Shown here in pieces: positions 21,807 to 33,023 of a stretch of DNA of 64,000 nt. Made by a program: the position numbers and the translations under genes. Within the stretch, counting starts at the first letter, position 1, and the number at the start of each line of letters is the position of its first letter. The stretch spans positions 18,064,232 to 18,128,231 of the forward strand of contig CM046299.1 of the NCBI GenBank assembly GCA_025267735.1, written 5' to 3'. The DNA is from Mactra quadrangularis. Its lineage: Eukaryota; Mollusca; Bivalvia; Venerida; Mactridae. The notes under the pieces are model-generated. The model did not search any database. It was not told the origin of the DNA and saw only the letters and a program-made list of their open reading frames with translations.

Positions 21807-23117
21807 ATACGACTAATGTTGGTATGAAAAATATGGCACACGGACAAGCATTCCTGTCGGAATAAGACTCGTAAATGGGTGGGTGGGATCTGGGTGGTCT
21901 GTCTGTACCGATGTAAAAGATTTGATAATACTTGTACATATACTACAACAAAGTGTCAAAGGCTGGAAGACTAAACACAGACCACTATTTTATTTTATAG
22001 CTTCTCTAGTAAATTCATGGAATCATGAATTCAACTTGGAATTATGAAAGAATAATGTAAGTGATTTTTGATATTGCAAAGAAAGTATTTGATGAGAGTT
22101 TTTTTGTAGTACTATTTACTGCCTACATGCGGACGCCATGAATGCCAACAAGTAAAGTTAAATCTGTATTTATCAACTAAACGTATCAATATTCCAACAT
22201 AACGTGGATTGTTATTGTGACCAGCCTGTTGCCCCCTTTTACAGTGCATAAATTAACGTAACCATGAGTCTATGTGTTTACATTATAAATATAGATGTAA
22301 TCACATTTACTTAAGTTTCATGTACAATTTGCTAATTTGGCCATTAATTTTTTAATACTATAACAAGTCGCAATACCTTTCCACTTATATGTAAATCAAC
22401 ATAAGTAATTATCAAGCACCCTACCAAAGTTCAAACAAACAAAAATAAACATACATTTACATTATATAACAAACTATATATTTTCTCACGAATATCTCAT
22501 TTGTGCTTAAAAATCAAAATTTAAAAATCGCCAAAATGCTCATGAAATGAATTTTACTTGAAATATCTTAAAAATGATTTATCAATAAAAATAAAAACAG
22601 AACGAAAAAATACAAAAATTATGAATTCTGCTTAAACAAAAAAAAAATGGCGAAAGTAATGTATGCATTATGTTATTATTTTTAATATATCAAAACATTA
22701 TATGAAAAATAAAAATAAAATTAATAATGAATGTTTTTTATTATCATGATATAAAAAGTTACATTGGTTGAAAAAAAAACCACAAATCTGCAGGTAAGTC
22801 AAAATAGTAGGAACGTTAATTTTTTTCTAAGAATTTAACAAGCATTAACATATTAATGCCTTTAAAAATGACTGCCAAATGTTATTCTACCATTATCCAT
22901 GACAAATTGAAAGTATGGAAAGCCGCGTTTTTGTTAATATGTAACAAAGCTTATACATACATGTAAATAGCACCATAGCAAGACCTAGTACCATTATCGA
23001 CCATTTTTTTCACAAAAATATGTCACTTAGTTACAAATAATTATATCGGTCAACGAACCTCATTAAAGTTAAGGTTCCGTCACTACATAGATTGCAGTGC
23101 ACAATTGGTAATAAAAT

Positions 23118-23407
23118 CCGATCTAGCTATCCTCCCATAAAATGGGCCCTTCACTAGATTGCTCGGATTTCACATTCCGATCTAGCTATCCTCCCATAAA
23201 TGGGCCCTTCACTAGATTGCTCGGAGTTGTGCATTCCGATCTAGCTATCCTCCCAATAAACTGGGCCCTTCACTAGATTGCTCGGAGTTGTGCGTTCCGA
23301 TCTAGCTATCCTCCCAGAAAACTGGGCCCTTCACTAGATTGCTCGGAGTAATGTATTCCGATCTAGCTATCCTCCCAGAAAACTGGGCCCTTCACTAGAT
23401 TGCTCGG
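23118..23407 (+). repeat. Array of five 60-bp hairpin repeats
   Basis: Each unit of about 49 bp reads CCG-ATCTAG-7 nt-CCCAG-AAAA-CTGGG-7 nt-CTAGAT-TGCT-CGG, with a 10-11 bp variable spacer. Stems CCG/CGG, ATCTAG/CTAGAT and CCCAG/CTGGG nest perfectly. Units start at 23118, 23177, 23236, 23297 and 23358. The inner pair is T-A in units 1-2 and G-C in units 4-5. Confidence 0.9.
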
Positions 23408-23763
23408 AATTTATTGCTTGTTGATTTTAATTTACTATTAGATTAAGCATAAAACGACCATGACCTTTTATAGATCCCTTTTCAAATATATGACTATAGC
23501 CTTGGTACATCATTATCAAGCATCAACAGTGCTAATTACATGCATGTATTGCTTAATAACATATCATTGTAATTTAAAAGTTATATTCAATAATCTTTAT
23601 TTCACGCTTAAAAATTATAAATAAATGACAAAAATATTGCCCACGTATAAATACTTTGTTGTTAGATACATATTAGTGTAGGTATGACTATTTTTCTATA
23701 GTTTTAATACTATATGGTACCACCAAGCCAAATTTGGTCTACCAAAATTTGTGTTCGTCAAAT

Positions 23764-24131
23764 TAGGGACTTTAGTCAGTTATCTTTCCCTGATAAAATC
23801 TGAAGCAATCCAGTTGGTAAGTAGGTCCATACAGTTGGAATCCTTGGATTTTATCATTGAATTCCTATGTAAGGATAACAAAATATTTCATCTAATATCT
23901 TTCTTGTTAATGAAGATATTAACAGAAGTGATGAAACTTAGATAGTTCTTTACCTTAAAAATACTTAGCTTTAATTTCAAACAAATTAAATGATTTACAA
24001 AAAATGTATTAAAGATTTATTTTGGCAAATTGACATTGAAAAGTAAGGATAAAATCCGAGTAATCCAACTAATTGGACCTACCTATTTGTAGAGCATAAA
24101 AGGGGAAATAACTGACTAAAGTCCCTTATTC
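23764..24131. mobile_element. MITE with GGGACTTTAGTCAGTTAT inverted ends
   Basis: TTAGGGACTTTAGTCAGTTA on the left is mirrored by AACTGACTAAAGTCCCTTA on the right; TTA lies at both borders. The empty site is visible in the second duplication copy (CAAATTCTGAGG near 27305). Related copy at 56240-57106. Confidence 0.75.
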
Positions 24132-25236
24132 TGACGCAGTGTCACCGTAAAAGGGGCACAACAAATACATACAAATTACAATAGTGATAGCTTGGGTCTA
24201 ATGAATGAATAATAATTTTATCTGTATTTAAAAAAACGCGTTCCTTTCACAAAGTCATTTACTATGGAACTAACATTATATAAATATAAACAATATTAAC
24301 TCAACATGTATTAGTGAATCAAGTAAAATTGTTTGAAATTTAGAAACTATGCATAATAAAAACGTAAAAATCAACTACATGTATCATGTTTAGTTATACA
24401 AAATAAACTTCTAATAGTATCCAGAACAACAATAAAGAATATTTGAAAAAATGTCAAATGTTTTCTGAACTGATCGGTCAAGTGATTTTGTCTTGGTATG
24501 GTAGAAATAGAAGAAATACAAAAGAAGCAAACCAACAACTCATTATGTAAGACTATAAAATTGATGGAAGAACATATCATGAGGAAATAAATAAAGTGTG
24601 TCAGAAGACTTATGATACGAAAAAAACCTACACGAGGAAATGGGCGAAGTAAAACCAGACACTTTGAATGTGTAAACTTGACAAGTATTAGCATTTCCAA
24701 AAATGCTTGAAATCGCCTCTTAGCCGTGTATTCTCCTAAGAGTAAAAACATTCAAGCAATATGCGTCAGCGTATAAAACCGTCCCAAGTCTATTTATAGC
24801 TTACAAGAATCAGCGTGCCCTGGTAAAGATATGTAAAAACATTGAGTCTATTTATAGAATACCAGGAATAAGCGCCCTGATAACGATATGTAAAATCGTT
24901 TATTTAGATTTTCCTCGCAGTAGGGAAGATAGGTCTGCAATTTATAAACAAACGCGAGATTTAAAAAGAAAAAAATAACATTTTACAATTAGCTATGCAT
25001 ATTTTCTGGTGTTATATTGCAACTTTCTTGAAACTGGTACGAGTTCATATTTGATAATGGTATTTTCTGGAAATAAACAGGTAACCCGACAAAACATGGC
25101 GTCGACGAGTCCATACACGCACCCCTATTTTGACTGTTCGACGTCCATTTATCATCATGTGACCTCAAATGCATCGTTTTTATTGGCTTAAGGCAACCGG
25201 TGTCGACACAAAAATACTCAAATCTTGATAATTGTC

Positions 25237-25262
25237 ATTATCGCCGCCTAGGCGGCGATAAT
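25237..25262. repeat. Perfect 26-bp palindrome
   Basis: ATTATCGCCG-CCTAGG-CGGCGATAAT, GC-rich in an AT-rich stretch between the two duplication copies. Confidence 0.8.
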
Positions 25263-25530
25263 AAATCAATGAAACATACATGTCCTTAACACTACAGATG
25301 ACTAGATCTGTACAGAAAACATTGGCAATATCAAATTAGTTTCCATTTGAACATGTCTTTAGATTTGTATAGATATACTAATGCATTTTTAAACGTGTGA
25401 GCAATTTAAGTGAATAACTTAATAAAACATCAATAAAAATTCAAACAGGCTGACAATAAATAAAGAATAATAAAATTTAAAAAATCCACAGTAATGCATG
25501 TGACTGTCAGTATAAAACTTAACAAAAGAT

Positions 25531-27770
25531 TTTAATTGTGACCAGCCTAGTAACCCTTTCTACAGTGCATATTATACACATAGCCATTAGTCTATGTGTT
25601 TACATTATGAATATAGATGTAATCACATTTACTTAAGTTTCATTTATAATTTGCATATATAGCCATTAATATCTTAATACTAATAACAAGTCGCAATACC
25701 TTTCCACTTATATGTAAAACAACATAAGTAATTATACTAGCACCCTACAAAATTCTCACAAATTGACAAAACGATTTATACATTATATAACATAATTTGT
25801 ATTTTCTCATAAATGTCTTATTTATGCTTAAAAATCAAAAATAAAATCACCAAAATGCTCATGAAATGAATTTTTTATGAAATATCATAAAAATAATTTA
25901 TCAATAAAAATAAACACAGAATGAAAAAAATACAATAGTTATGAATTTTGATTAAACAAAAAAATGGTGAAAGTAATGTATGCATTATGTTTTTTTAATG
26001 TATCAAAACATTATATGAAAAATAGAAATAAATAATGAATGATTTTTATTATGATATGAAAAATTACATTGGTTAAAAAATAAAAATCTGCAGGTAAGTT
26101 AAAAAATAGAAGGAACGTTAAAAAATTAATTCTAAGAATTTAACAAGCATTAACATAGTGCCTTTAAAAAATGACTGCCAAATGTTATCCTATCATTATC
26201 AATGACAAATTGAAAGTATGGAAAGCCGCGTTTTTGTTAATATGTAACAAAGCTTATACATATATGTAAATAACACCATAGCAAGACCTAGTATCATTAT
26301 CGACTATTTTTTCAAAAAAATGTATCTTAGTAATAAATAATTATATCGGTCAACGAACCTCATTAAAGTTAAGGTTCTGCCACTACATAGATTGCAGTGC
26401 ACAATTGGTAATAAAATCCGATCTAGCTATCCTCCCATAAAATGGGCCCTTCACTAGATTGCTCAGATTTCACATTCCGATCTAGCTATCCTCCCAGAAA
26501 ACTGGGCCCTTCACTAGATTGCTCAGATTTCACATTCTGATCTAGCTATCCTCCCTATAAATAGGCCATTCACTAGATTGCTCGGATTTCATATTCCGAT
26601 CTAGCTATCCTTCCATAAATGGGCCCTTCACTAGATTGCTCGGAGTTGTGCATTCCGATCTAGCTATCCTCCCAGAAAACTGGGCCCTTCACTAGATTGC
26701 TCGGAGTTATGCATCCCGATCTAGCTATCCTCCCATAAATGGGCCCTTCACTAGATTGCTCGGAGTTGTGCATTCCGATCTAGCTATCCTCCCAGAAAAC
26801 TGGGCCCTTCACTAGATTGCTCGGAGTTGTGCGTTCCGATCTAGCTATCCTCCCATACATAGGCCCTTCACTAGATTGCTCGGATTTATGCATTCCGATC
26901 TAGCTATTCTCCCAGCAAACTGGACCCTTCACTAGATTGCTCGGAATTCATTGCTTGTGGATTTTAATTTACTATTAGATTAAGCATAAAACGATTATGA
27001 CCTTTTATAGATCCCTTTTCAAATATATGACTATAGCCTAGATACATCATTATCAAGCATCATCAGTGCTAATTACGTGCATGTATTGCTTAATAACATA
27101 TCATTGTAATTTAAAAGTTATATTCAATAATCTTTATTTCACGCTTGAAAATGATATGTAATGGCAAAAATGTTGCCCACGTATAAATACTTTGTTGTTA
27201 GATACATATAAGTGTAGGATAAGTGTAGGTATGACTATTATTCTATGGTTTTAATTCTGTAGTATTACCAAGCCAGAGCTGGTTCCTTAAAACTTGTGTT
27301 CGTCAAATTCTGAGGCTTCGTCACTGTAAAAAGGCACGACAAATAGGCCTGGTTCATATATATTTATAAGAATATTATTAATATCTTTATTCAAATATTA
27401 TTACTTACATTACTTCACATCAATATAAACAATATTAACGCAATGTTTATTAGAGAATTACTGAATTATGTAAAATTATTTGAAATTTAAAAACTACGTA
27501 TAACAAAAAAGTAAAAACAATAGAATTGACAACCACTATAAAGAATATTAAAAAAATGTGATTTAAAGTTATGATATTCAATAAATTGAAGCTTTTTAGA
27601 ATTCTATTGTATAGTATTCAATAAAAATACATAATTAGTTCATTCATATCAAAATCTCAATATTTAGTTTGTTGTCAAATGTTTCTGAAAATGCAAAGTG
27701 GGAGATGAAAGAGATTTTGTAAATTTTTGTTATTAGAAGGAACCAACAAGATAGGGGACAGCTTATACCA
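25531..27770. repeat. Segmental tandem duplication, copy 2
   Basis: Same order of blocks as 22212-24560, about 3.3 kb further on, with many small substitutions and indels. It holds nine hairpin units and merges at its right end into the 137-bp triplication. Confidence 0.85.
26418..26945 (+). repeat. Array of nine 60-bp hairpin repeats
   Basis: Same unit as 23118-23407. Hairpin loops vary together: CCCAT/ATGGG, CCCAG/CTGGG, CCTAT/ATAGG (unit 3) and TCCAT/ATGGG with a G-T wobble (unit 4). Unit 8 (CCCAT/ATAGG) and unit 9 (CCCAG/CTGGA) each have one mismatch. Confidence 0.9.
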
Positions 27771-28120
27771 AGTAATTAATTAAACTGTATGCGTGTAATT
27801 GTCGCCCAAAGAATACCATGCTTTGCAACCTAAATGAATAGATGAAAGAGATTTTGTAAAATTTAGTTTTTAGAAGGAACCAACAAGATAGGGGACAGCT
27901 TATACCAAGTAATTAATTAAACTGTATGCGTGTAATTGTCGCCCAAAGAATACCATGCTTTGCAACCTAAATGAATAAATGAAAGAGATTTTGTAAACTT
28001 TTGTTATAAGAAAGAACCACTAGATAGAGGACTCTTAATACCAATTAATAACTTAAACTAAAATTTAATGTATGACTTATTGTGTAATTATTGTCCGAAA
28101 AATAGATGCTTTGCTACCTA
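27704..28120. repeat. 137-bp tandem repeat, about three copies
   Basis: GATGAAAGAGATTTTGTAAA begins at 27704, 27841 and about 27978. Copies 1 and 2 are nearly identical (GGAACCAACAAGATAGGGGA); copy 3 is diverged and fades near 28120. Confidence 0.85.
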
Positions 28121-29069
28121 AATTCCTGTATGTTCTGTTAATAATTCCATGCTATAAATTACCAGGGAAAAATATGTTCTGTTGAGTTCTGTGCTAAGAC
28201 AAAGACTTATATGTGTTGTTATGGTGAAAGCTGTTTGGCTGACTGACTACCTCAATGAACAATTTGCCAAGTTTTTAAACTACAAGAAAATGATTTAATG
28301 TCTCCCTTAAGAAATCTTACATTCATTCCAAAAATAAATCTGCCTTTAGTTAGATAAAACATGAATTCTCACAAGACAAATAATAATGACCAAACCATTC
28401 CGAACTCTGACGCTTGTGGATATGAAGCCAATGACCTTGAACTCTAACAGACTCTGAACCTCTTACGGGAAAGGAACTTTGTATGGGATATGCATGTATG
28501 GGACCGGAGATATCGGTGCAAATCTTATATTAGACAATGCGAAATAAATGACAAGATGAACTACCCAATGGACACGGAAAAGCAACGATAACATACATGT
28601 ACATACAATGTAATGGTGTAGTAAGTAATTGCAAACAGTTCTGTAACTGGCGTTTGTTATAAACCACGGATAGAAGCAGGTCATGCATGTAAACAATTTT
28701 AATATGGAATGAGCCAATTATTACATAAATCTAAAAAACATTAAGTAACCAAAAAAGTGCATTGTTTATCAAATTGCATTCATAAACAAATGGCATTCTT
28801 AGAAAATGATAAAGAAATAAAAACACAAAGTCTTGCCAGATTCCTGTACTGTTGGTATTCATTCTTTCGTCTAAATGTTATTCTACATTGTAGAACCACA
28901 ATACAAGCGTACAATAACATTTCACACAATAAGTAGACCGTTCATTTACACTTCCTCAAATAAGCTGAAAATAAAAGAAAAACTTAGTAAGACAAAATTT
29001 GAGAATGTTCCTTAATCTATACACATTTACAAATACAGGTGAACATGTAAGATCACAATATCTCTAAAC
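28121..29069. other. No gene recognised
   Basis: Short open frames only, without exon borders or family motifs. The area 24560-25530 between the duplication copies holds a loose 65-bp repeat (GTCTATTTATAG at 24788 and 24847) and the 26-bp palindrome. Confidence 0.5.
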
Positions 29070-29275
29070 GAATTACGGCCATTTTGTGACGACCAGTTCA
29101 CCTAACCTAGTTTTCCTGAACCTTTGTCTATAACCAGAACTATAACCTGCCACTCTACAAGACGGACATCTTTTCTTATACCTTATTGATAGAGAAGAAT
29201 GACATAACTGTCAAATTTTCATGGAACCATGACCTGTCCGAATAGGTTTCGAACCAGAAATCCAGTAGGAACACT
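29070..29275 (-). mobile_element. Type B SINE, decayed
   Basis: ACGGCCATTTTGTGACGACC, CCTAACCTAGTTTTCCTG and CAAATTTTCATGGAACC match type B. The head ends in a weak B box (GGTTTCGAACC). A second tRNA-like head lies at 29525-29625. Confidence 0.6.
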
Positions 29276-29524
29276 TCATTTAGATAATTTCATCCCATAT
29301 TTTCCAAAAGCGTTCTCGACATTGACCACCCAGTACGAAAATTTTAAACGCGCATCTTGAGGATCACCAGTCCATGAACATTGCGTTGGTATTGAAAATA
29401 CTGTTACATAAATGAAACGTGATTCTCGATCAAACACGTTTGTTAATACAAATTCGTGGAAAATATGTTTTCCCAATCTGTGTAAACAGACCATGTGTAA
29501 CCATGTTGTCGTATTTTAATAGAA

Positions 29525-29625
29525 GGCTTTAACCGGCCCGGTGGCGAGATTCGAACCAGCAACCACTTCAGGACACTATAATCGAAATCCTATGTGTAGC
29601 CTACTGTGCTGTCAAAGACTGGATA
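29525..29625 (-). mobile_element. Isolated tRNA-like SINE head
   Basis: The minus strand carries GACAGCACAGTAGGCTAC and GGTTGCTGGTTCGAATC, A- and B-box-like, without a recognisable body. Confidence 0.4.
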
Positions 29626-29778
29626 CTAACTGAAAGTACCACAGCCTTAGAAATTCATCACTTTATATCAGTGATAACATTTGTCGTAGTGGTAACCCGG
29701 ACTGGTGTCACGTAGAGTTCTGAATGAAGTTACTATGATGCTGATCATTTTAATTATTTCAATTGAGTTGAAGATACT

Positions 29779-29854
29779 CATTCTCGTTCCCAGAGTCTAG
29801 TAGGATTCTCAATGTTAGTATTGAGAATCCTTCTAGACTCTGGGAACGAGAATG
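29779..29854. mobile_element. 76-bp foldback element with exact 8-bp target duplication
   Basis: Arms of 35 bp run CATTCTCGTTCCCAGAGTCT... to ...AGACTCTGGGAACGAGAATG around a 6-bp loop. AAGATACT flanks both sides (29771-29778, 29855-29862). Confidence 0.85.
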
Positions 29855-30057
29855 AAGATACTAGATACCTAAGACTAAGGCTACATTGGGACGCTTACTG
29901 TCCAGACGTCAACAGCAAACTTCATGCTTGGAGCACAGACGACCTTCATCTCTCACTCTTATACATATGTGTTTTTTAAATGTGCCTAGCACTTATGAAT
30001 AAGAGCGAGAGATGAATATGGCCTGAGGCTTTGAGGAGGTGAAATGTCTTCAACCTG

Positions 30058-30297
30058 TATAGTCCGTTTTTTCTCCCCTGTCAAAGCTTGAATAATTACA
30101 CGGTGACTGAATGCATTGTTTTTGAACTGGCGGCTTAATTGTTATTAAAATATCTTGACATATTATACGGCATAAGCAGCTTTACTCGATCATAATACAC
30201 ATTTTCGGAAACTCATGGATGTATTACGACAATAATTTCAACAAACGCATTCACCGTGAAATTATTCATGTTTTAACCGTTGAGAAAAAAAACGAAC
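30058..30297. mobile_element. Copy of the CTGTCAAAGC / CACGGTGA MITE
   Basis: Closely similar over its whole length to 2385-2626, including the internal ATGCATTGTTTTTG and CATGGATGTATTACG blocks. Confidence 0.75.
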
Positions 30298-31037
30298 AAT
30301 ACCATGGGTATGTATAATAACATTAATATCGCAAGAAAATATGAGCTAGAATGGTACCGATGAACAATATTTGGTTCAATTTAAAACAAATAAATATGTT
30401 TAGACAGAGATCTGTGGGTATACTACAAGAACTATTTTGTGTAACCGTTACGTGCTTCGCCTCGCGTAGGTAGTAAAATCACCAAAATCCAGTGAAGACC
30501 CCCCCACGAATCCTTCCGAGATTATTCATTCATGAAAGGTCGAGGGTGTTCCGAATGGTTAAAGGGATAAGTATTCCAATTTTCCTGGCTTTGCATTTTA
30601 TTATTTTAATTGATACATTGCTTTAAAAAAATCAATTATGTCTTTTAATATTTGGGGTGTTTTATAACTTGACGATATAAAGCAAATTCAACAAACAATT
30701 AAGTTTTGATTGAAAATTTTTTTTTATTAATTACATACATTAAGTATATACAGTATATATAGAGTTAACATAAACAATGGAACCTTAAACAAGCATTCAT
30801 GATCATGAAATCACATTATCAAAGTTTGTGGTTATTAACAATAGGCCCATCTTTTCTAATAATGGGTTTTATTGAATGTTACTTTTCTCTTTTAACTGAA
30901 TCATTTTATCATTTTGTAAAATCATTGTTTTTATCTGTTTTAAAAAAACTGTAATAGATAACTTACCGTACATTATTTAAATCGACCAAAATCTTTGTCA
31001 TCAAATATTTTACAATGTAAGGATATCAAATAGTCGG

Positions 31038-31297
31038 CAGAGGCGGATCTAGCGGGGGAGGCGGACCCCCCCCCCCGAAATTTCCAAAATGTACCCGTCT
31101 ATAAGTGTTTTTTTTAAATATAAGAAAAATTTAATGGAGCAGCTTTTTCCTCAACATAGAACAAATGGTAATGTAGTTTTTGTTATGAATATGTTGGGTT
31201 ATTCTGCAAACAGTCTATAATGTGGTTGTGGTTCGAAAGTTTAACCCCTCGTAGAAAAAAGTATGACCCCCCTAGAAAAATCCTGGATCCGCCCCTG
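31038..31297. mobile_element. MITE with CAGAGGCGGATC / GATCCGCCCCTG ends
   Basis: CAGAGGCGGATCTAG on the left, CTGGATCCGCCCCTG on the right, with C- and G-runs inside. GTCGG flanks both sides exactly (31033-31037, 31298-31302). The ends resemble hAT-type CAG...CTG, but a hAT would leave 8 bp. Confidence 0.75.
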
Positions 31298-32606
31298 GTC
31301 GGTATCTTGTTATCATTTTTGTATGCTTCGATTTACATCTTTGTAAACAGTCTATTATTCAATGATCTTTTAGAATTAAATACTATCAAAGACTTACCAC
31401 GTGACGGTTTAGAGTTTTAAAACAGTCAATGTATTAAATAGACAATTAAAAAGGTCTATATTCATTGTCTTTATAATATTTCGTACATTTAAACTGGCAT
31501 TTAATGATAGATCATAGTGTATGTATGAATTCAACCTGAAAAATAGACTATTGACTGATACTATCTTGCCGACTTTGAAGGAAAAAAACATATCAACCAT
31601 TCTGCTTGTCAAATATCCTTGAGACATGATTTACATCTATTTAATAACCGGATTATGAAACCTGCTTAAAGGTGAGTTTGTATTGAAGTTAGAAATGCAA
31701 TTTTTTTCTGTTTACTTCTGTAATTTTGATTTTACGTAAAGTTTTGCATTTATATGAACTATGTTTTTACATTAAAGAAATTCATTTGAGATAGTTTCGT
31801 TGTATGCATTGTGCACCTTTATTATGCATCAGTAATTATGAATGTTTTCTTATTATAGAAGTCATATAAGCAGACGATATTTCCACTGTGATACATATAT
31901 TGTTAAAAAGTCAAAATAGACAAATATTCAATTGAACTAAAACTCAAATTTGAAACACACATTTTTCACATTTCATTTCTATTTAAGACGAATACATACT
32001 GGGATAAACGTATAATTTTTTTTCAACAAAACTTCGTTCTATGCATATTTAATAAAGGTATGCATGTATGTTTTTGCTCCCCGGTCACAGGCATACTAAA
32101 ACAAATTCAGCTTTATGTCGTTAGAGTGTTACTAATGCAGTTACCTACCATCTTCGCATTTCATCATGGTTAAGCGTACATTATTTTCTTGTACCGCTCA
32201 GCACGGGTACATGAACAGTTACTTGAACAATTAAAGGGAAGTGACTCTTAAGAAATTAAAAAGAAGATACTTATAACTTTTAAGGGAAATAGCTTAAACA
32301 TTACCAACAGGAGAAAGCAAATCGAAAATTTTAAAGAGAATTCATTTAAACGGAATCAAAAGAAAACATCGGAAACTCAAATGGAATAACCCATAGAAAA
32401 CAAATGAAAGTTACTCCACAGTTTAAGAGGGAACTAACTCGTCTTTAAGAAAAAGTAACTAGAATTATATGAAAGGGAAGTAACTATTACAAATTTAAAG
32501 GACAGTAACTCGATAATCAGATCAATAAAACTAAGGCGTTTATATTTGGTATAATTTGTGAGTAATAGCTGTATAATACATTAAATAACATTCAATACAG
32601 TAATAA

Positions 32607-33023
32607 CACTGGCACTGGAGTCCTAATATTGGATAAGCATTCATATTTATGATTAAAAATAACATTAGTGAAGAATCATAGAAAAAAAGGTTCCTGTTTA
32701 ACTATCGCTTCAGAGTCGTGCCACAGCTTATTATAATATATACATTATAAAAAGCTGTGGCAATACTCAAAAGCGATAGTTAATAAAAGACTGATTTTAT
32801 CGTGTGTTTTTTTCAACAATGTTATTTTAATCATTATTATAGTCTATTTTTTCCCAACTGTCAAAGTATAAATAATTTCGCGGTGATTGATTACTCTCTA
32901 TCACAATATCACGAGTGTAAGGTAAAGAGCACGAAGTCACCGTGAAATTATTCATGTTTTGACAGTTGAGAAAAAACGAACTATATGAATATTTTATTGA
33001 ATGTAAGGACTCCCGTGCCAGTG
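32607..33023. mobile_element. Inverted-repeat element CACTGGCACTGGAGTCCT holding two further inverted repeats
   Basis: The left end CACTGGCACTGGAGTCCT is mirrored by AGGACTCCCGTGCCAGTG on the right; flanks AGTAATAA and ATTAATAA may be a decayed 8-bp duplication. Inside are a hairpin (32698-32783) and a 144-bp internally shortened copy of the CTGTCAAAGC / CACGGTGA MITE (32842-32985). Confidence 0.6.
32698..32783. repeat. 86-bp hairpin nested in an inverted-repeat element
   Basis: TTAACTATCGCTT and GTGCCACAGCTT pair with AAGCTGTGGCA and AAGCGATAGTTAA around an AT-rich loop. Confidence 0.75.

Larger units (their letters stand above)
22212..24560. repeat. Segmental tandem duplication, copy 1
   Basis: Starts ATTGTGACCAGCCT. 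Shared order with 25531-27770: ATGTGTTTACATTAT blocks, the hairpin array, TTCAAATATATGACTATAGCC, TTGCCCACGTATAAATACTT, then TATAAACAATATTAA and GTCAAATGTTT near the end. It holds five hairpin units and, unlike copy 2, an inserted MITE (23764-24131). No coding capacity was recognised. Confidence 0.85.

Noticed and set aside
23118..23407. CRISPR-like array
   Set aside because: The repeats have near-constant 10-11 bp spacers that resemble each other, the setting is a eukaryotic genome, and no cas genes are present.
24371..24751. 126-residue open frame on the minus strand, hydrophobic
   Set aside because: It lies in AT-rich, partly duplicated sequence. The composition is what antisense AT-rich DNA gives, it shows no family motif, and it is not kept in the second duplication copy.
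23118..26945. Hammerhead ribozyme array
   Set aside because: The invariant CTGANGA and GAAA core is absent; only the hairpin arrangement suggested it.
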